From assembly GCF_019970045.1 (NCBI RefSeq), contig NZ_JAHXYI010000004.1, positions 1 through 64,000 of the forward strand: a DNA stretch of 64,000 nt, in the 5' to 3' direction. Shown one piece after another: positions 34,590-46,378 of this stretch. The notes under the pieces are model-generated. The model searched no databases, was not told where the DNA came from, and worked only from the letters and a program-made list of their open reading frames with translations. The DNA comes from Chryseobacterium sp. GVT01B. GTDB taxonomy: Bacteria; Bacteroidota; Bacteroidia; Flavobacteriales; Weeksellaceae. The first letter of the stretch is position 1; each line of letters opens with the position of its first letter. The translations under genes and the position numbers were made by a program.

Positions 34590-37187
34590 ATGACCAGAAA
34601 ATTATTCGAAAAGTTAGCTGCGATGCTTATGACACTGATAATGTCAGCAGTAGTATTTGCGCAGCAGGGCTATGAACCGATCCGTGGGATGGGTGTAGAG
34701 GCAAAACCTGTCAACAATTCAGGGATCTGCCTGGCATGTTATAACGGAAGTATGAATCCGGTGGTGGATGCAAGTCTTGACAACAGCGTAAGCATGGGGA
34801 ATTTCGCTTCCCTGCTAAGTGGAAACGGAATCTCTGTGAAGAATAAAAATACAACCTATCCTGCAGGATATATTACCGGATTCAATGTAGATCTTGGAAC
34901 GAGTTTTATTACTGTTGATCTGTTGAGTTCTTTACGAATCAGTACTTATAAAAATGGTGTTCTTCAGGAGACCACTACCAGCAGTACTCTTTTGTCAGTT
35001 CCTGCATTCGGAGGAAGTAAAAACAGGATATTCCTTCATTTTAAAACTTCAAAAGAATTTGATGAAGTAAGACTGTACCAAACCAATGTTCTTTCCGTAT
35101 TCAGTGCTATGAATGTGTATTATGCCTTTGCATTTGATCCTGCAAAAGTACCTACAGACAATAATGGTATTTGTGATGATATCATTGCAGGAAGCGGTGT
35201 TGATGGGAATGTATCCGGAAGCAGCAGTTTCCTGGCTCCGCTTTCTTATGTTCAGAATAAAGAAAGAATTGGAGATGGAAATAAAAACTCTTACGGATCA
35301 ATAGTTCTTCCGGTCGGATTACTGGGATCTTATTCAGTTGGGGTTCTTGATAAAAACCAGGTGTATCCTGCAGGTAACAGGACAGGTTTTGTAATAGAAC
35401 CGGATGATCAGGGAAAACTCTTAAGTGCAGAGTTTTTAAAGAATATTACAATAGAAACTTACCTTTACGGCCAGCTTCAGGATTCAAAACAACTATCTGA
35501 CGGAGGTGGTTTGATTAATATAAAAGTATTGGGATTCGGTTCAGGAAAACAAAAAGTTACATTAACGACTACTAAGCCTTTCAATGAAGTACGATTAAAA
35601 ATTACCCAGACAGTTGGATTTAATTTAGGAGCTTTAAAAGTTTACTATGCTTTTGAAGAACCTGTTTCTTGCGAATGTGATGATAAAATCCAGACAAGTG
35701 GTTCTGCGGTACCTGGAAATTTGGTATCTGGAACTTCATGGACATCAGGTCCGGGATTTCTTGGTCTTATTTTAGCGAAGATGACCAATCCGGAAGCTAT
35801 TGTGGATAATAATCCGTCTAATTATGCAACGGCTACGGTTCCGGCAGCATCTTTTCTTAGTATTTTTTCAGCATTTGCAACGGTAAGCAGTAATACTGTG
35901 CTTCCAGTCAATACGATGGCCGGGTTTACTGTAGAAAAAGCAGGAAACCTTCTTGGAGTAAGTGTTCTGGAAAATATCACTGTGACATTATACAACGGAA
36001 ATACGCTGACAGATACTTTTACGAGCTCAGGAAGTCTTATCAGCGGAAACTTCTTCACAACGAATTCAAATAAATTCTATGTCGGGGGAAAAGCTACAAA
36101 GCCTTTCAACCGTATTAAAATTACATTCAACAGCGGAACTGCGGTTCGCATTCCTCAAAGTTATTATATCTATAATGCTTTTGCGAGCAGAGATGATGAT
36201 AACGATGGTGTTCCAAACTGTTTTGACCGTTGCCCTGGAGGTGATGACAGCATAGATAATAACGGAAACGGAATTCCTGACTGTGCAGAAGGATGTACAG
36301 AAGTGAATGATAAATCTCCTGCACTTGATACAGACGGAGATGGTATTGTAGATGCTTGCGATCTGGATTCTGATAACGATGGTATTCCTGATGCTGTGGA
36401 AGACTTTGATAAAAATGGAAAATTCCAGGATGATGATAATGAAGGAGATATTCTGTTGACACCGGTATTGGGAGATTCAGTTCCGAATTATCTGGATCTT
36501 GATTCTGATAACGATGGTATCTTAGATTTGTTTGAATCAGGAATTCCAACATCAGTCATCAATCAGATTGATGCGGATCACAACGGAGTTATCGATGCAA
36601 ATGTTCCGGTAGGTAAAAACGGGATCGCTGATATTCTGGAAACATCACCTGATTCAGGAATATTGAAATATGCAATCAAAAATACAGATGGAGATGATAA
36701 ACCGGACTTCCTCGATATTACTTCCAACGGATCAGATCTTGACCTTTATAAGATCGGAAAAGGTAATCTGGATACTTTAGGAGGTGGATTTATCTCTACA
36801 ATTAATGATCAGGATAAAGACGGTATTCAGGCAGTTGTAGATACTGATCTTGTGAAAAGAGGTTCCCCTGATTCTCCGCTTTCACCATATGCTTCATTAC
36901 TGAAAAGTGCTTCTAAAACTGCTGCAAAAACCACAGCTGGGGAAATTACTGATGCTGCCAATGATGTGAAAGTTTATCCAAACCCGGTAAAAGCAGGAGA
37001 AAATCTTAGAATTACATCTGCAGAAGAAGGAGTGTATACTCTGTTCTCAGCACAGGGACAGGTAATTAGGACAGATAAATTTAATGCCAATACCGGTATT
37101 GATACATCTTCACTTCCTACAGGGGTTTATATCATTAAAATAGAAACCAAATCAAAAATAAAATCTTATAAGGTTATTGTGAAATAG
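34590..37187 (+). CDS. Large T9SS-secreted protein with calcium-binding type-3 repeats
   Basis: The 865-residue protein has a signal peptide ending AVVFAQQ. Three related beta-rich domains of about 160 residues follow (about 35-195, 196-370 and 371-535). Each opens with a Cys-containing segment, and contains an AGxxTGF-type core and an NRI/EVRL...YYAF close. Residues about 536-640 hold thrombospondin type-3-like Asp repeats (DDDNDGVPNC, DTDGDGIVDAC, DSDNDGIPDA, DSDNDGILDL), which bind calcium in known relatives. The end, VYPNPVKAGENLRI to YKVIVK, is a type A T9SS sorting domain. It should be exported and anchored on the cell surface. Its ligand is unknown. Confidence 0.88.
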   Translation: MTRKLFEKLAAMLMTLIMSAVVFAQQGYEPIRGMGVEAKPVNNSGICLACYNGSMNPVVDASLDNSVSMGNFASLLSGNGISVKNKNTTYPAGYITGFNVDLGTSFITVDLLSSLRISTYKNGVLQETTTSSTLLSVPAFGGSKNRIFLHFKTSKEFDEVRLYQTNVLSVFSAMNVYYAFAFDPAKVPTDNNGICDDIIAGSGVDGNVSGSSSFLAPLSYVQNKERIGDGNKNSYGSIVLPVGLLGSYSVGVLDKNQVYPAGNRTGFVIEPDDQGKLLSAEFLKNITIETYLYGQLQDSKQLSDGGGLINIKVLGFGSGKQKVTLTTTKPFNEVRLKITQTVGFNLGALKVYYAFEEPVSCECDDKIQTSGSAVPGNLVSGTSWTSGPGFLGLILAKMTNPEAIVDNNPSNYATATVPAASFLSIFSAFATVSSNTVLPVNTMAGFTVEKAGNLLGVSVLENITVTLYNGNTLTDTFTSSGSLISGNFFTTNSNKFYVGGKATKPFNRIKITFNSGTAVRIPQSYYIYNAFASRDDDNDGVPNCFDRCPGGDDSIDNNGNGIPDCAEGCTEVNDKSPALDTDGDGIVDACDLDSDNDGIPDAVEDFDKNGKFQDDDNEGDILLTPVLGDSVPNYLDLDSDNDGILDLFESGIPTSVINQIDADHNGVIDANVPVGKNGIADILETSPDSGILKYAIKNTDGDDKPDFLDITSNGSDLDLYKIGKGNLDTLGGGFISTINDQDKDGIQAVVDTDLVKRGSPDSPLSPYASLLKSASKTAAKTTAGEITDAANDVKVYPNPVKAGENLRITSAEEGVYTLFSAQGQVIRTDKFNANTGIDTSSLPTGVYIIKIETKSKIKSYKVIVK

Positions 37188-37210
37188 TCATAAGATTAGC
37201 TTGTGTTGTG

Positions 37211-37247
37211 GAGGGGTTGCTCATATTTGAGCAGCCTCTCTTGTTTT
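37211..37247 (+). terminator. Terminator after the T9SS gene
   Basis: GAGGGGTTGCTCA and TGAGCAGCCTCTC pair with two G-T pairs around TATT, followed by TTGTTTTT. Confidence 0.85.
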
Positions 37248-37273
37248 TAAGAGTCTCAAAATGAGATGATTTA

Positions 37274-37305
37274 TTTGTTATTGTGGATAGATTTTTGTAT
37301 CTTTG
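37274..37305 (+). promoter_or_regulatory. Promoter of rpoBC
   Basis: TTTG at 37274-37277, a 20-base spacer and TATCTTTG at 37298-37305 match the consensus. The rpoB start is more than 300 bases further on. Confidence 0.75.
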
Positions 37306-37628
37306 CCCTTCTTTTGGCGCGAAAAATTGTTTGTAAATTTATAATATACTGAAAATCAACTCTTTCATTGTGAAAACGTGAAGGGGATTTCGTATATGTA
37401 GATATTGCGGTAATGCTGCCTCAAAAGTAATAAAAATATTTTGCATTACACTGTGAAAAGATATACCAGTGTTGCAGTTAGAAAGAACCAAGTGCATAGT
37501 TAAAAGAGTCCTAAGGTCTTCTGTGAGCGCCAAAAACACTTTTACCTTTTACTTTTACCTTGTTTTTTGTTCTTTTCTGATATTTTTTAATGAATCAAAA
37601 TATTTTTTAACCCTTTCTTAAAAGTTTT
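37306..37628 (+). other. Long 5' leader of rpoB
   Basis: About 310 bases separate the promoter from the rpoB ATG. No gene is convincing. Features seen are a pyrimidine-rich stretch near 37536-37565 with repeated CTTTTAC units, and AT-rich sequence next to the start. No known riboswitch or ribosomal leader is recognised. Confidence 0.45.
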
Positions 37629-40600
37629 ATGAGTAAAACAAAATCAACAACTCAAGGAAATCCGAGAATTAATTTCTCATCAGCGAAAGGAAAAATCATC
37701 ACTCCTGACTTTTTGGATATCCAAATTGAGTCTTTCAGAGAATTTTTCCAGCTTGATACACTTCCTGAAGCCAGAAAGACAGAAGCTCTTTACAAGACTT
37801 TCCAAGAGAATTTCCCAATTACGGATTCTAGAAACCAATTCGTATTAGAATTCCTGGACTATCTGGTAGATTCTCCACGTTATTCAATCGATGAGTGTGT
37901 GGAAAGAGGACTTACTTATTCAGTTCCTCTAAAAGCTAGACTTAAACTGTATTGTACTGACCCGGAACACGAAGATTTCCAGACAGTGGTTCAGGACGTA
38001 TATTTAGGTCCGGTTCCTTACATGACGCCAAGTGGTTCTTTCATCATCAACGGTGCTGAGAGAGTTATCGTTACGCAGCTTCACCGTTCACCTGGTGTAT
38101 TCTTCGGACAGACTTACCACGCGAATGGAACCAAACTTTACTATTCAAGAATTATCCCTTTCAAAGGATCTTGGATGGAATTTACAACAGATATCAACAG
38201 CGTAATGTACGCGTATATCGACCGTAAGAAAAAATTACCATTAACAACTTTATTAAGAGCTATCGGATACGAATCTGATAAAGATATCCTTCAGATCTTC
38301 GACCTTGCGGAAGAAGTGAAAGTTTCTAAAGCTGCCCTTAAAAAAGTGGAAGGGAGAACATTGGCTGCGAGAGTATTGAACACTTGGTTCGAAGATTTCG
38401 TAGACGAAGATACAGGTGAAGTAGTTTCTATTGAAAGAAACGAGATCATCCTGGATAGAGAAACAATCCTTGAAAAAGAACACTTAGATCTTATCCTGGA
38501 TGCTGGTGTGAAATCAATCCTGATTCACAAAGAAAACAGCAACGAATTCTCTATCATCCAGAATACATTACAAAAAGACCCTACTAACTCTGAAAAAGAA
38601 GCGGTAGAGTATATTTATCGTCAGTTAAGAAACGCAGATCCGCCAGATGAGGAAACTGCAAGAGGAATCATTGAAAAATTATTCTTCTCTGAGCAGAGAT
38701 ACTCTTTAGGTGAAGTTGGACGTTACAGATTGAACAAAAAGTTAGGTCTTAACATTCCTACAACAACTGAGGTTCTTACAAAAGAAGATATCATTGCTAT
38801 CGTAAGACACTTAATCGAACTTGTAAACTCTAAAGCTGAGGTTGATGATATTGACCACTTATCAAACAGAAGAATTAAAACTGTTGGTGAGCAGTTAGCA
38901 GGACAGTTCGGAGTAGGTCTTTCAAGAATTGCAAGAACAATCAAGGAAAGAATGAACGTTAGAGATAACGAAATCTTTACTCCGCTTGATCTTGTAAATG
39001 CTAAGACATTAACGTCTGTAATTAACTCATTCTTCGGTACCAACCAGCTTTCTCAGTTCATGGACCAAACCAACCCGTTATCAGAGATCACTCACAAGAG
39101 AAGATTATCTGCACTAGGGCCTGGTGGTTTATCAAGAGAAAGAGCAGGTTTCGAGGTTCGTGACGTTCACCATACTCACTACGGAAGAATTTGTCCGATT
39201 GAAACTCCGGAAGGACCAAACATCGGTTTGATTTCATCTCTGGGGATCTATGCGAAAATCAACAACCTTGGTTTCATCGAAACTCCATATAGAAAAGTAG
39301 AAGGTGGTAAGATTGATCTTAACGCTGACCCTATTTACTTAAATGCAGAAGATGAGGAAGATAAAGTAATTGCTCAGGCAAACGTTGAATTGAGTGATAA
39401 CGGAGATTTCTTAACAGACAGAATTATTGCAAGATTGGATGGTGACTATCCGGTAGTGGAGCCTGCTCAGGTGAACCTTATCGACGTAGCTCCAAACCAG
39501 ATCTCAGGTATTTCCGCTTCATTGATTCCTTTCCTGGAGCATGATGATGCGAACCGTGCATTGATGGGATCTAACATGATGCGTCAGGCCGTTCCTCTAT
39601 TGAAGCCACAGGCTCCAATCGTTGGTACAGGGCTTGAGCAGCAAGTTGCAAGAGATTCAAGAATCTTAATTAACGCTGAAGGTACAGGTACTGTAGAGTA
39701 CGTAGATGCTGACAGAATCGTTATTAAATATGAAAGAAGCGAAGACGAAGATTTAGTACAATTCGAGTCTGCTACTAAAACATACAAACTTACTAAGTTC
39801 AGAAAAACCAACCAAAGTACAACCATTACCCTAAGACCAAACGTAAGAGTAGGTGATGTAGTGGAAAAAGGACAAGTACTTTGTGACGGTTATGCTACTG
39901 AAAAAGGAGAATTAGCTCTTGGTAGAAACTTAGTAGTAGCGTTCATGCCTTGGAAAGGGTACAACTTCGAGGATGCAATTGTAATCAACGAAAAAGTTGT
40001 ACGTGAAGACTGGTTTACTTCAATCCACGTAGATGAGTATTCTCTTGAAGTTCGTGATACCAAATTAGGTATGGAAGAGCTTACAGCGGATATTCCAAAC
40101 GTATCTGAAGAAGCTACCAAAGATCTTGACGAGAACGGTATGATCAGAATCGGTGCTGAAGTGAAGCCTGGAGATATCATGATTGGTAAAATTACTCCAA
40201 AAGGTGAATCTGACCCGACTCCTGAAGAAAAACTTCTTAGAGCAATCTTCGGTGATAAAGCTGGTGATGTAAAAGATGCATCATTAAAAGCTGACTCTTC
40301 ATTAAGAGGAGTTGTTATCAACAAGAAATTGTTCTCAAGAAACATTAAAGACAAAAAGAAAAGAACTGAAGAAAAACTTAGACTTGAAGAAATTGAAAAC
40401 ACTTACAAGGCTAAATTTGACGAGTTGAGAAATACTTTAATTGAAAAATTAAATACACTGGTAAGCGGTAAAACTTCTCAGGGGGTACAAAATGACCTTG
40501 ACGAAGAAATCATCGGTAAAGGTGTGAAATTTACTCACAAGTTATTAACTTCAGTTGAAGATTATGTAAACGTTAGTGGTGCAGACTGGACAGTAGACGC

Positions 40601-41450
40601 TGACAAGAATGAATTGATCAAACAATTAATTCACAATTACAAAATCAAATATAACGACATCCAAGGAGTTAAAAACCGTGAGAAATTTGCAATTTCAATC
40701 GGAGATGAACTTCCGGCAGGTATCATGAAGTTAGCTAAAGTTTACATCGCTAAGAAACGTAAACTGAATGTAGGAGATAAGATGGCGGGACGTCACGGTA
40801 ACAAAGGTATCGTTTCAAGAATCGTTCGTGAAGAAGACATGCCGTTCTTAGAAGATGGAACACCGGTAGATATCGTATTGAATCCACTAGGGGTACCTTC
40901 TCGTATGAACATCGGTCAGATCTACGAAACCGTTCTTGGATGGGCTGGTAGAAAACTAGGATTGAAGTTCGCTACACCAATCTTTGATGGAGCAAGTCTT
41001 GATCAGATTACTGAATACACTGAGAAAGCAGGTCTTCCTAAATTCGGTCACACTCACCTTTATGATGGTGGTACCGGAGAAAGATTTACTCAGGCTGCGA
41101 CGGTAGGTATCATTTACATGTTGAAACTAGGACACATGGTTGATGATAAGATGCACGCACGTTCTATTGGACCTTACTCATTGATTACTCAGCAGCCGTT
41201 AGGAGGTAAAGCTCAGTTCGGAGGTCAGAGATTCGGAGAGATGGAGGTTTGGGCACTTGAAGCATTCGGTGCATCCAATATCTTGAGAGAAATCCTGACT
41301 GTGAAGTCGGATGACGTGATTGGTAGAGCAAAAACTTATGAAGCAATTGCAAAAGGTGAATCTATGCCTGAACCAGGTATTCCGGAATCATTCAATGTAT
41401 TACTTCACGAGCTACAAGGTCTTGGATTAGACGTAAGACTAGAGGAATAA
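37629..41450 (+). CDS. rpoB: RNA polymerase subunit beta
   Basis: This is the beta subunit of RNA polymerase. The 1273-residue product has the rifampicin-pocket segment [19 protein letters not shown] followed by [12 protein letters not shown], with wild-type-looking residues. It also contains [24 protein letters not shown] and the C-terminal region that contacts beta-prime. The length is normal for Bacteroidetes. It has its own promoter and is followed by rpoC after 84 bases. Confidence 0.99.
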   Translation: MSKTKSTTQGNPRINFSSAKGKIITPDFLDIQIESFREFFQLDTLPEARKTEALYKTFQENFPITDSRNQFVLEFLDYLVDSPRYSIDECVERGLTYSVPLKARLKLYCTDPEHEDFQTVVQDVYLGPVPYMTPSGSFIINGAERVIVTQLHRSPGVFFGQTYHANGTKLYYSRIIPFKGSWMEFTTDINSVMYAYIDRKKKLPLTTLLRAIGYESDKDILQIFDLAEEVKVSKAALKKVEGRTLAARVLNTWFEDFVDEDTGEVVSIERNEIILDRETILEKEHLDLILDAGVKSILIHKENSNEFSIIQNTLQKDPTNSEKEAVEYIYRQLRNADPPDEETARGIIEKLFFSEQRYSLGEVGRYRLNKKLGLNIPTTTEVLTKEDIIAIVRHLIELVNSKAEVDDIDHLSNRRIKTVGEQLAGQFGVGLSRIARTIKERMNVRDNEIFTPLDLVNAKTLTSVINSFFGTNQLSQFMDQTNPLSEITHKRRLSALGPGGLSRERAGFEVRDVHHTHYGRICPIETPEGPNIGLISSLGIYAKINNLGFIETPYRKVEGGKIDLNADPIYLNAEDEEDKVIAQANVELSDNGDFLTDRIIARLDGDYPVVEPAQVNLIDVAPNQISGISASLIPFLEHDDANRALMGSNMMRQAVPLLKPQAPIVGTGLEQQVARDSRILINAEGTGTVEYVDADRIVIKYERSEDEDLVQFESATKTYKLTKFRKTNQSTTITLRPNVRVGDVVEKGQVLCDGYATEKGELALGRNLVVAFMPWKGYNFEDAIVINEKVVREDWFTSIHVDEYSLEVRDTKLGMEELTADIPNVSEEATKDLDENGMIRIGAEVKPGDIMIGKITPKGESDPTPEEKLLRAIFGDKAGDVKDASLKADSSLRGVVINKKLFSRNIKDKKKRTEEKLRLEEIENTYKAKFDELRNTLIEKLNTLVSGKTSQGVQNDLDEEIIGKGVKFTHKLLTSVEDYVNVSGADWTVDADKNELIKQLIHNYKIKYNDIQGVKNREKFAISIGDELPAGIMKLAKVYIAKKRKLNVGDKMAGRHGNKGIVSRIVREEDMPFLEDGTPVDIVLNPLGVPSRMNIGQIYETVLGWAGRKLGLKFATPIFDGASLDQITEYTEKAGLPKFGHTHLYDGGTGERFTQAATVGIIYMLKLGHMVDDKMHARSIGPYSLITQQPLGGKAQFGGQRFGEMEVWALEAFGASNILREILTVKSDDVIGRAKTYEAIAKGESMPEPGIPESFNVLLHELQGLGLDVRLEE

Positions 41451-41534
41451 TTTTAAATTTTAAATTATAAATGTTGAATGGCAACATTCAGAAATTAATC
41501 TAAAATCTAAAATCTAAAATTTAAAATCTAACAA
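41451..41534 (+). other. rpoB-rpoC spacer with short AT repeats
   Basis: The 84-base spacer contains a small hairpin (ATGTTG and CAACAT) and then direct repeats of the type TAAAATC/TAAAATT just before the rpoC start. No promoter is evident, so rpoC is probably cotranscribed with rpoB. Confidence 0.45.
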
Positions 41535-44500
41535 ATGTCAAATAAAAATAAAACAAGTAGATTTAATAAAATAACCATCGGTTTAGCTTCACCGGAGTCT
41601 ATTTTACAAGACTCAAGAGGGGAGGTTTTAAAACCGGAAACTATTAACTACAGAACTCACAAACCTGAAAGAGACGGATTATTCTGTGAGAAAATCTTTG
41701 GTCCTGTAAAAGATTACGAATGTGCTTGTGGTAAATACAAGAGAATTCGTTACAAAGGGATCGTTTGTGACCGTTGTGGTGTAGAAGTTACTGAGAAAAA
41801 AGTAAGAAGAGAAAGAATCGGTCATATCGGATTGGTTGTTCCTATTGCTCATATCTGGTACTTCCGTTCATTGCCAAACAAAATCGGATACCTTTTAGGA
41901 ATCCCTTCTAAGAAATTAGATATGATCATCTACTACGAAAGATATGTAGTGATTCAGCAGGGTATTGCTAAAAAATTAGATGGTTCTGATTTCGAAAATA
42001 TGGAATTCCTTACAGAAGAAGAATACCTTGATATCATGGAAACTCTTCCTGTAGAAAACCAGTATCTTGATGATTCTGATCCAAACAAATTCATCGCCAG
42101 AATGGGTGCTGAAGCTGTAGAAGATCTATTAAAAAGAATCGATCTTGATGCATTGTCTTTCGACTTGAGACACAAAGCTCACAACGAAGGTTCTAAACAA
42201 AGAAGAACAGAAGCTCTTAAAAGATTGAACGTTGTAGAAGCATTGAGAGGTGCTAATACAAGAATGATCAACAGACCAGAGTGGATGATCATGCGTGTAC
42301 TTCCTGTTATTCCACCAGAATTAAGACCATTAGTTCCATTGGATGGAGGACGTTTCGCAACTTCTGACTTGAATGACCTTTATAGAAGAGTAATTATCAG
42401 AAATAACCGTTTGAAGAGATTATTGGAGATCAAAGCTCCTGAAGTAATCTTGAGAAACGAGAAGCGTATGCTTCAGGAATCAGTAGATTCATTATTCGAT
42501 AATACAAGAAAATCTTCTGCAGTAAAATCTGAATCAAACAGACCATTGAAATCACTTTCTGATTCATTGAAAGGTAAGCAAGGTCGTTTCCGTCAGAACT
42601 TACTAGGGAAAAGGGTAGATTACTCTGCGCGTTCTGTAATTGTTGTAGGTCCAAACTTACAGCTTCACGAATGTGGTATTCCTAAAGATATGGCAGCTGA
42701 ACTTTACAAACCGTTTATCATTAGAAAACTAATTGAAAGAGGGATTGTAAAAACTGTAAAATCTGCAAAGAGAATTATTGACAGAAAAGAACCTGTAGTT
42801 TATGATATCCTTGAAAACGTGATGAAAGGTCACCCTGTTCTATTGAACAGAGCACCTACGCTTCACAGACTGGGTATCCAGGCTTTCCAACCTAAGATGA
42901 TCGAAGGTAAGGCAATCCAGCTACACCCGTTGGTAACAACAGCATTCAACGCCGATTTCGATGGTGACCAGATGGCGGTACACTTACCGTTAGGACCAGA
43001 GGCAATCCTTGAAGCTCAGTTATTGATGTTAGGTTCTCAGAACATTTTGAACCCCGCAAACGGTTCTCCGATTACAGTACCTTCTCAGGACATGGTTCTT
43101 GGTCTTTATTTCATGACTAAAGAATTGAGCTCTACAGAAGATATGAAAGTAAAAGGCGAAGGTCTTGCATTCTATTCTCCTGAAGAAGCGGAAATCGCTT
43201 ATGCTGAAGGTAGAGTTTCTTTAAATGCTAAGGTAAGATGTAGACTACCTGTTAAAGAAGACGGAGTAATAGTAACAAGATTGATCGAAACTTCTGTAGG
43301 TAGAATTTTATTCAACCAGATTGTACCTAAGCAGGTAGGATATATCAATGAACTTCTTACTAAGAAATCATTGAGAAATGTTATCGGTAAGATCCTTGCT
43401 GATACAGACTTCCCTACAACTGTGAAGTTCCTTGATGCAATGAAAGACTTAGGGTATTCAAACGCATTCAAAGGAGGTCTTTCATTCTCACTTGGGGATA
43501 TTGTAGTTCCTGTTGAGAAAAAGCAGATGATTGCTTCTTCAATTGAAACTGTAGACGAAATTAGAGCTAACTATAACATGGGTCTAATTACCGATACAGA
43601 ACGTTATAACCAGGTAATCGACGTTTGGACAAATACCAACGCAGGATTAACTGAAATGATCATGAGCAGAATGAAAACTGACCAAGGTGGTTTCAACTCT
43701 GTATATATGATGCTTGACTCTGGAGCGAGGGGTTCTAAAGAACAGATCCGTCAGTTATCAGGGATGAGAGGTTTGATGGCAAAACCGCAGAAAGCCGGTT
43801 CTACCGGAGCGGAGATCATCGAAAACCCGATCCTTGCAAACTTTAAGGAAGGTCTTTCGATTCTAGAGTACTTTATCTCTACCCACGGTGCCCGTAAGGG
43901 TCTTGCGGATACCGCTCTTAAGACAGCCGATGCTGGTTACTTAACGAGAAGATTGGTAGACGTTGCACAGGACGTTATCGTTACAGAAGATGACTGTGGA
44001 ACGCTGAGAGGTACAGAAGTTACTGCACTTAAGAAAAATGACGAGATCGTTGAAAGAATCTCTGAAAGAATCTTAGGTAGAGTATCTCTTCATAATATTT
44101 ATGATCCTGAAACTGACGAGCTTATTGCAAGCGCAGATCAGGTGATCATTGAAGCATTGGCGAAAAGAATCGAAGAGGCTGGATTAGAGTCTGTTGAGGT
44201 TCGTTCACCATTAACTTGTGAAGCTAAGAAAGGAATCTGTGCTAAATGTTACGGTAGAAACTTAGCAACAGGTAAAGTGATCCACATGGGTGAAGCGGTA
44301 GGTGTAATTGCAGCACAGTCAATTGGGGAACCAGGTACTCAGCTTACGTTGAGAACCTTCCACCAAGGGGGTACTGCAGGAAACGTATCAGAAAACCCAT
44401 CTATCGTTGCAAGAAGAGATGGTATCGTTGAAATGGATGAAGTAAGAACGATTACTTCTGAAGATGAAAACGGTAACACTGCTGAGGTTGTAGTTTCTCG

Positions 44501-45800
44501 TTCAACAGAATTCAGATTAGTTGCTGATAATGAGCTTAGAACTCCATTAATGGTAGCTAACGTACCTTACGGATCTATATTAGCTGTAAAGCCAGGTGAT
44601 AAAGTGAAGAAAGGAGATACAATCTGTAGATGGGATCCATATAACGCGGTAATTATTGCTGAAACTTCGGGTAAGGTAGAATACGAGGATATCATCCAGG
44701 GTATTTCATTCCAACTTGAAATTGATGAACAAACAGGATTTGAAGAGAAAGTAATCTCTGAATCAAGAAATAAGAAAGCCGTACCTACCTTGAAGGTGGT
44801 AGACTCTAAAGGTGTTGAGCAAAAAGCTTACAACTTACCGGTAGGAGCCCACTTAATGGTTAACGATGGTGAAAAAATTAAGGCTGGTAAAGTCTTAATC
44901 AAAATCCCAAGAAAATCTGCAAAAGCAGGGGATATCACCGGAGGTCTTCCGAGAGTTACCGAATTATTCGAAGCAAGAAACCCTTCAAACCCAGCGGTTG
45001 TTACTGAAATCGACGGGGTAGTTTCTTACGGAAAAATTAAGAGAGGTAACCGTGAACTTATTGTTGAAGCTAAAACTGGAGAAAGAAAAATTTACTTAGT
45101 TAAATTATCAAACCAGATCTTGGTACAGGAGAATGACTTCGTAAGAGCAGGTTCTCCGCTTTCTGACGGTTCTATTACACCGGAAGATATCTTAAGAATT
45201 AAAGGCCCAACAGCAGTTCAGGAATACTTGGTAAATGAGATTCAGGAAGTTTACCGTCTACAAGGGGTAAAAATCGACGACAAGCACTTCGAAATTATCG
45301 TAAGACAGATGATGACGAAAGTATCTATCGTAGATGGAGGTGATACTCAATTCCTTGAAGGAGCTCTTGAGCACAAATATGATTTCTTAGAAGAAAACAA
45401 CAGAGTATTTGGTCTTAAAGTAGTAGTAGATGCTGGTGATTCTAAAGAATTTATGCCAGGTCAGATGATTACTGCAAGAGAATTAAGAGATGAAAACTCT
45501 AAGTTGAAGCGTGAAGATTTAGGTCTTGTAGAAGTAAGAGAAGCTCTTCCTGCTACAGCAACTCCTGTACTACAAGGTATTACAAGAGCAGCACTTCAGA
45601 CTAAGTCATTCATGTCTGCAGCATCATTCCAGGAAACAACTAAGGTTCTTAACGAAGCAGCGGTTGCTGGTAAAGTAGACGATCTTAACGGTCTTAAAGA
45701 AAATGTAATTGTAGGTCACAGAATCCCTGCAGGTACAGGTCTTAAAGAGTATCAGAACGTTATTGTAGGTTCTAAGAAAGAATTCGAAGACCTTAACTAA
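41535..45800 (+). CDS. rpoC: RNA polymerase subunit beta'
   Basis: This is the beta-prime subunit of RNA polymerase. The 1421-residue product has an N-terminal zinc site in [20 protein letters not shown] and the catalytic NADFDGDQM with three magnesium-binding Asp. A second zinc site is in [13 protein letters not shown], and the trigger-loop region contains [10 protein letters not shown]. The length is normal for the phylum. It is followed by a DUF3467 gene, a common arrangement in this group. Confidence 0.99.
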   Translation: MSNKNKTSRFNKITIGLASPESILQDSRGEVLKPETINYRTHKPERDGLFCEKIFGPVKDYECACGKYKRIRYKGIVCDRCGVEVTEKKVRRERIGHIGLVVPIAHIWYFRSLPNKIGYLLGIPSKKLDMIIYYERYVVIQQGIAKKLDGSDFENMEFLTEEEYLDIMETLPVENQYLDDSDPNKFIARMGAEAVEDLLKRIDLDALSFDLRHKAHNEGSKQRRTEALKRLNVVEALRGANTRMINRPEWMIMRVLPVIPPELRPLVPLDGGRFATSDLNDLYRRVIIRNNRLKRLLEIKAPEVILRNEKRMLQESVDSLFDNTRKSSAVKSESNRPLKSLSDSLKGKQGRFRQNLLGKRVDYSARSVIVVGPNLQLHECGIPKDMAAELYKPFIIRKLIERGIVKTVKSAKRIIDRKEPVVYDILENVMKGHPVLLNRAPTLHRLGIQAFQPKMIEGKAIQLHPLVTTAFNADFDGDQMAVHLPLGPEAILEAQLLMLGSQNILNPANGSPITVPSQDMVLGLYFMTKELSSTEDMKVKGEGLAFYSPEEAEIAYAEGRVSLNAKVRCRLPVKEDGVIVTRLIETSVGRILFNQIVPKQVGYINELLTKKSLRNVIGKILADTDFPTTVKFLDAMKDLGYSNAFKGGLSFSLGDIVVPVEKKQMIASSIETVDEIRANYNMGLITDTERYNQVIDVWTNTNAGLTEMIMSRMKTDQGGFNSVYMMLDSGARGSKEQIRQLSGMRGLMAKPQKAGSTGAEIIENPILANFKEGLSILEYFISTHGARKGLADTALKTADAGYLTRRLVDVAQDVIVTEDDCGTLRGTEVTALKKNDEIVERISERILGRVSLHNIYDPETDELIASADQVIIEALAKRIEEAGLESVEVRSPLTCEAKKGICAKCYGRNLATGKVIHMGEAVGVIAAQSIGEPGTQLTLRTFHQGGTAGNVSENPSIVARRDGIVEMDEVRTITSEDENGNTAEVVVSRSTEFRLVADNELRTPLMVANVPYGSILAVKPGDKVKKGDTICRWDPYNAVIIAETSGKVEYEDIIQGISFQLEIDEQTGFEEKVISESRNKKAVPTLKVVDSKGVEQKAYNLPVGAHLMVNDGEKIKAGKVLIKIPRKSAKAGDITGGLPRVTELFEARNPSNPAVVTEIDGVVSYGKIKRGNRELIVEAKTGERKIYLVKLSNQILVQENDFVRAGSPLSDGSITPEDILRIKGPTAVQEYLVNEIQEVYRLQGVKIDDKHFEIIVRQMMTKVSIVDGGDTQFLEGALEHKYDFLEENNRVFGLKVVVDAGDSKEFMPGQMITARELRDENSKLKREDLGLVEVREALPATATPVLQGITRAALQTKSFMSAASFQETTKVLNEAAVAGKVDDLNGLKENVIVGHRIPAGTGLKEYQNVIVGSKKEFEDLN

Positions 45801-45887
45801 AATTAATGATTTGAAATTTGAGGTTTGAAATTATTTTTATATTTTCACAATCTCAAATTTCGAATTTTAAAAACATAATTTATAACA

Positions 45888-46193
45888 ATGGACAACAATC
45901 AAAATCCACAAGACGGAAACATCAACATCGAATTAAACGAAATGGTAGCTGCTGGTATCTATGCTAACCTAGCTTTAGTAAACCACTCTCCATCTGAATT
46001 TGTAGTAGACTTTATTCAGTTGATGCCAGGTGTTCAGCAAGCTAAAGTAAGATCAAGAGTTATTCTTGCTCCACTTCACGCTAAAAGAGTATTAAACGCT
46101 CTTCAACAGAACATCGCTAACTACGAGCAGCAGTTCGGAGAAATCAAAGAAGTTGAGCCTTTCGTATTAGGAGGAAACAACGTTCAAGCGTAA
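45888..46193 (+). CDS. DUF3467 protein
   Basis: The 101-residue protein matches the DUF3467 family pattern (ANLALVNHSPSEFVVDF, then MPGVQQAKVRSRVILAP and HAKRVLNALQQNI). The fold is small and has no signal peptide. Its function is not established. Its position directly after rpoC, with a terminator behind it, suggests cotranscription with RNA polymerase subunits. Confidence 0.9.
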   Translation: MDNNQNPQDGNINIELNEMVAAGIYANLALVNHSPSEFVVDFIQLMPGVQQAKVRSRVILAPLHAKRVLNALQQNIANYEQQFGEIKEVEPFVLGGNNVQA

Positions 46194-46218
46194 GATTTCT
46201 TTTTACAATAAAATAAAA

Positions 46219-46248
46219 ATGCCCTGGTTTTTAACCGGGGTGTTTTTT
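46219..46248 (+). terminator. Terminator of the rpoBC unit
   Basis: GCCCTGGTT and AACCGGGGT pair through G-C, G-T and A-T pairs and are followed by TGTTTTTTG. Confidence 0.75.
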
Positions 46249-46343
46249 GTGCTAATTCTAACTTAGAAAATAGTATAGAACTTATGTAATTGTTAATTTT
46301 CTTTAATAACATAAAAATATATAATAACCATTCATCAATTTTA

Positions 46344-46351
46344 TATCTTTG
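46344..46351 (+). promoter_or_regulatory. -7 box of the Crp/Fnr gene
   Basis: TATCTTTG matches TAnnTTTG, 27 bases before the ATG. No clear TTTG lies 19-20 bases upstream. Confidence 0.6.
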
Positions 46352-46378
46352 TTTGAGAAAAAGTAGAAAATATAGGAT

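Noticed and set aside
36127-36552. 141-codon open frame opposite the T9SS gene
   Set aside because: It lies wholly antisense to the Asp-rich repeats and is made of His, Tyr, Arg and Gln repeats that mirror the Asp codons. No promoter or plausible fold is seen.
34590-37187. Adhesin call for the T9SS protein as a firm function
   Set aside because: The domains show secretion and calcium binding potential only. No recognised adhesin domain was found, so the function was left open.
39890-40402. 170-codon antisense frame inside rpoB
   Set aside because: Ser-rich composition and complete overlap with a conserved gene mark it as a shadow frame.
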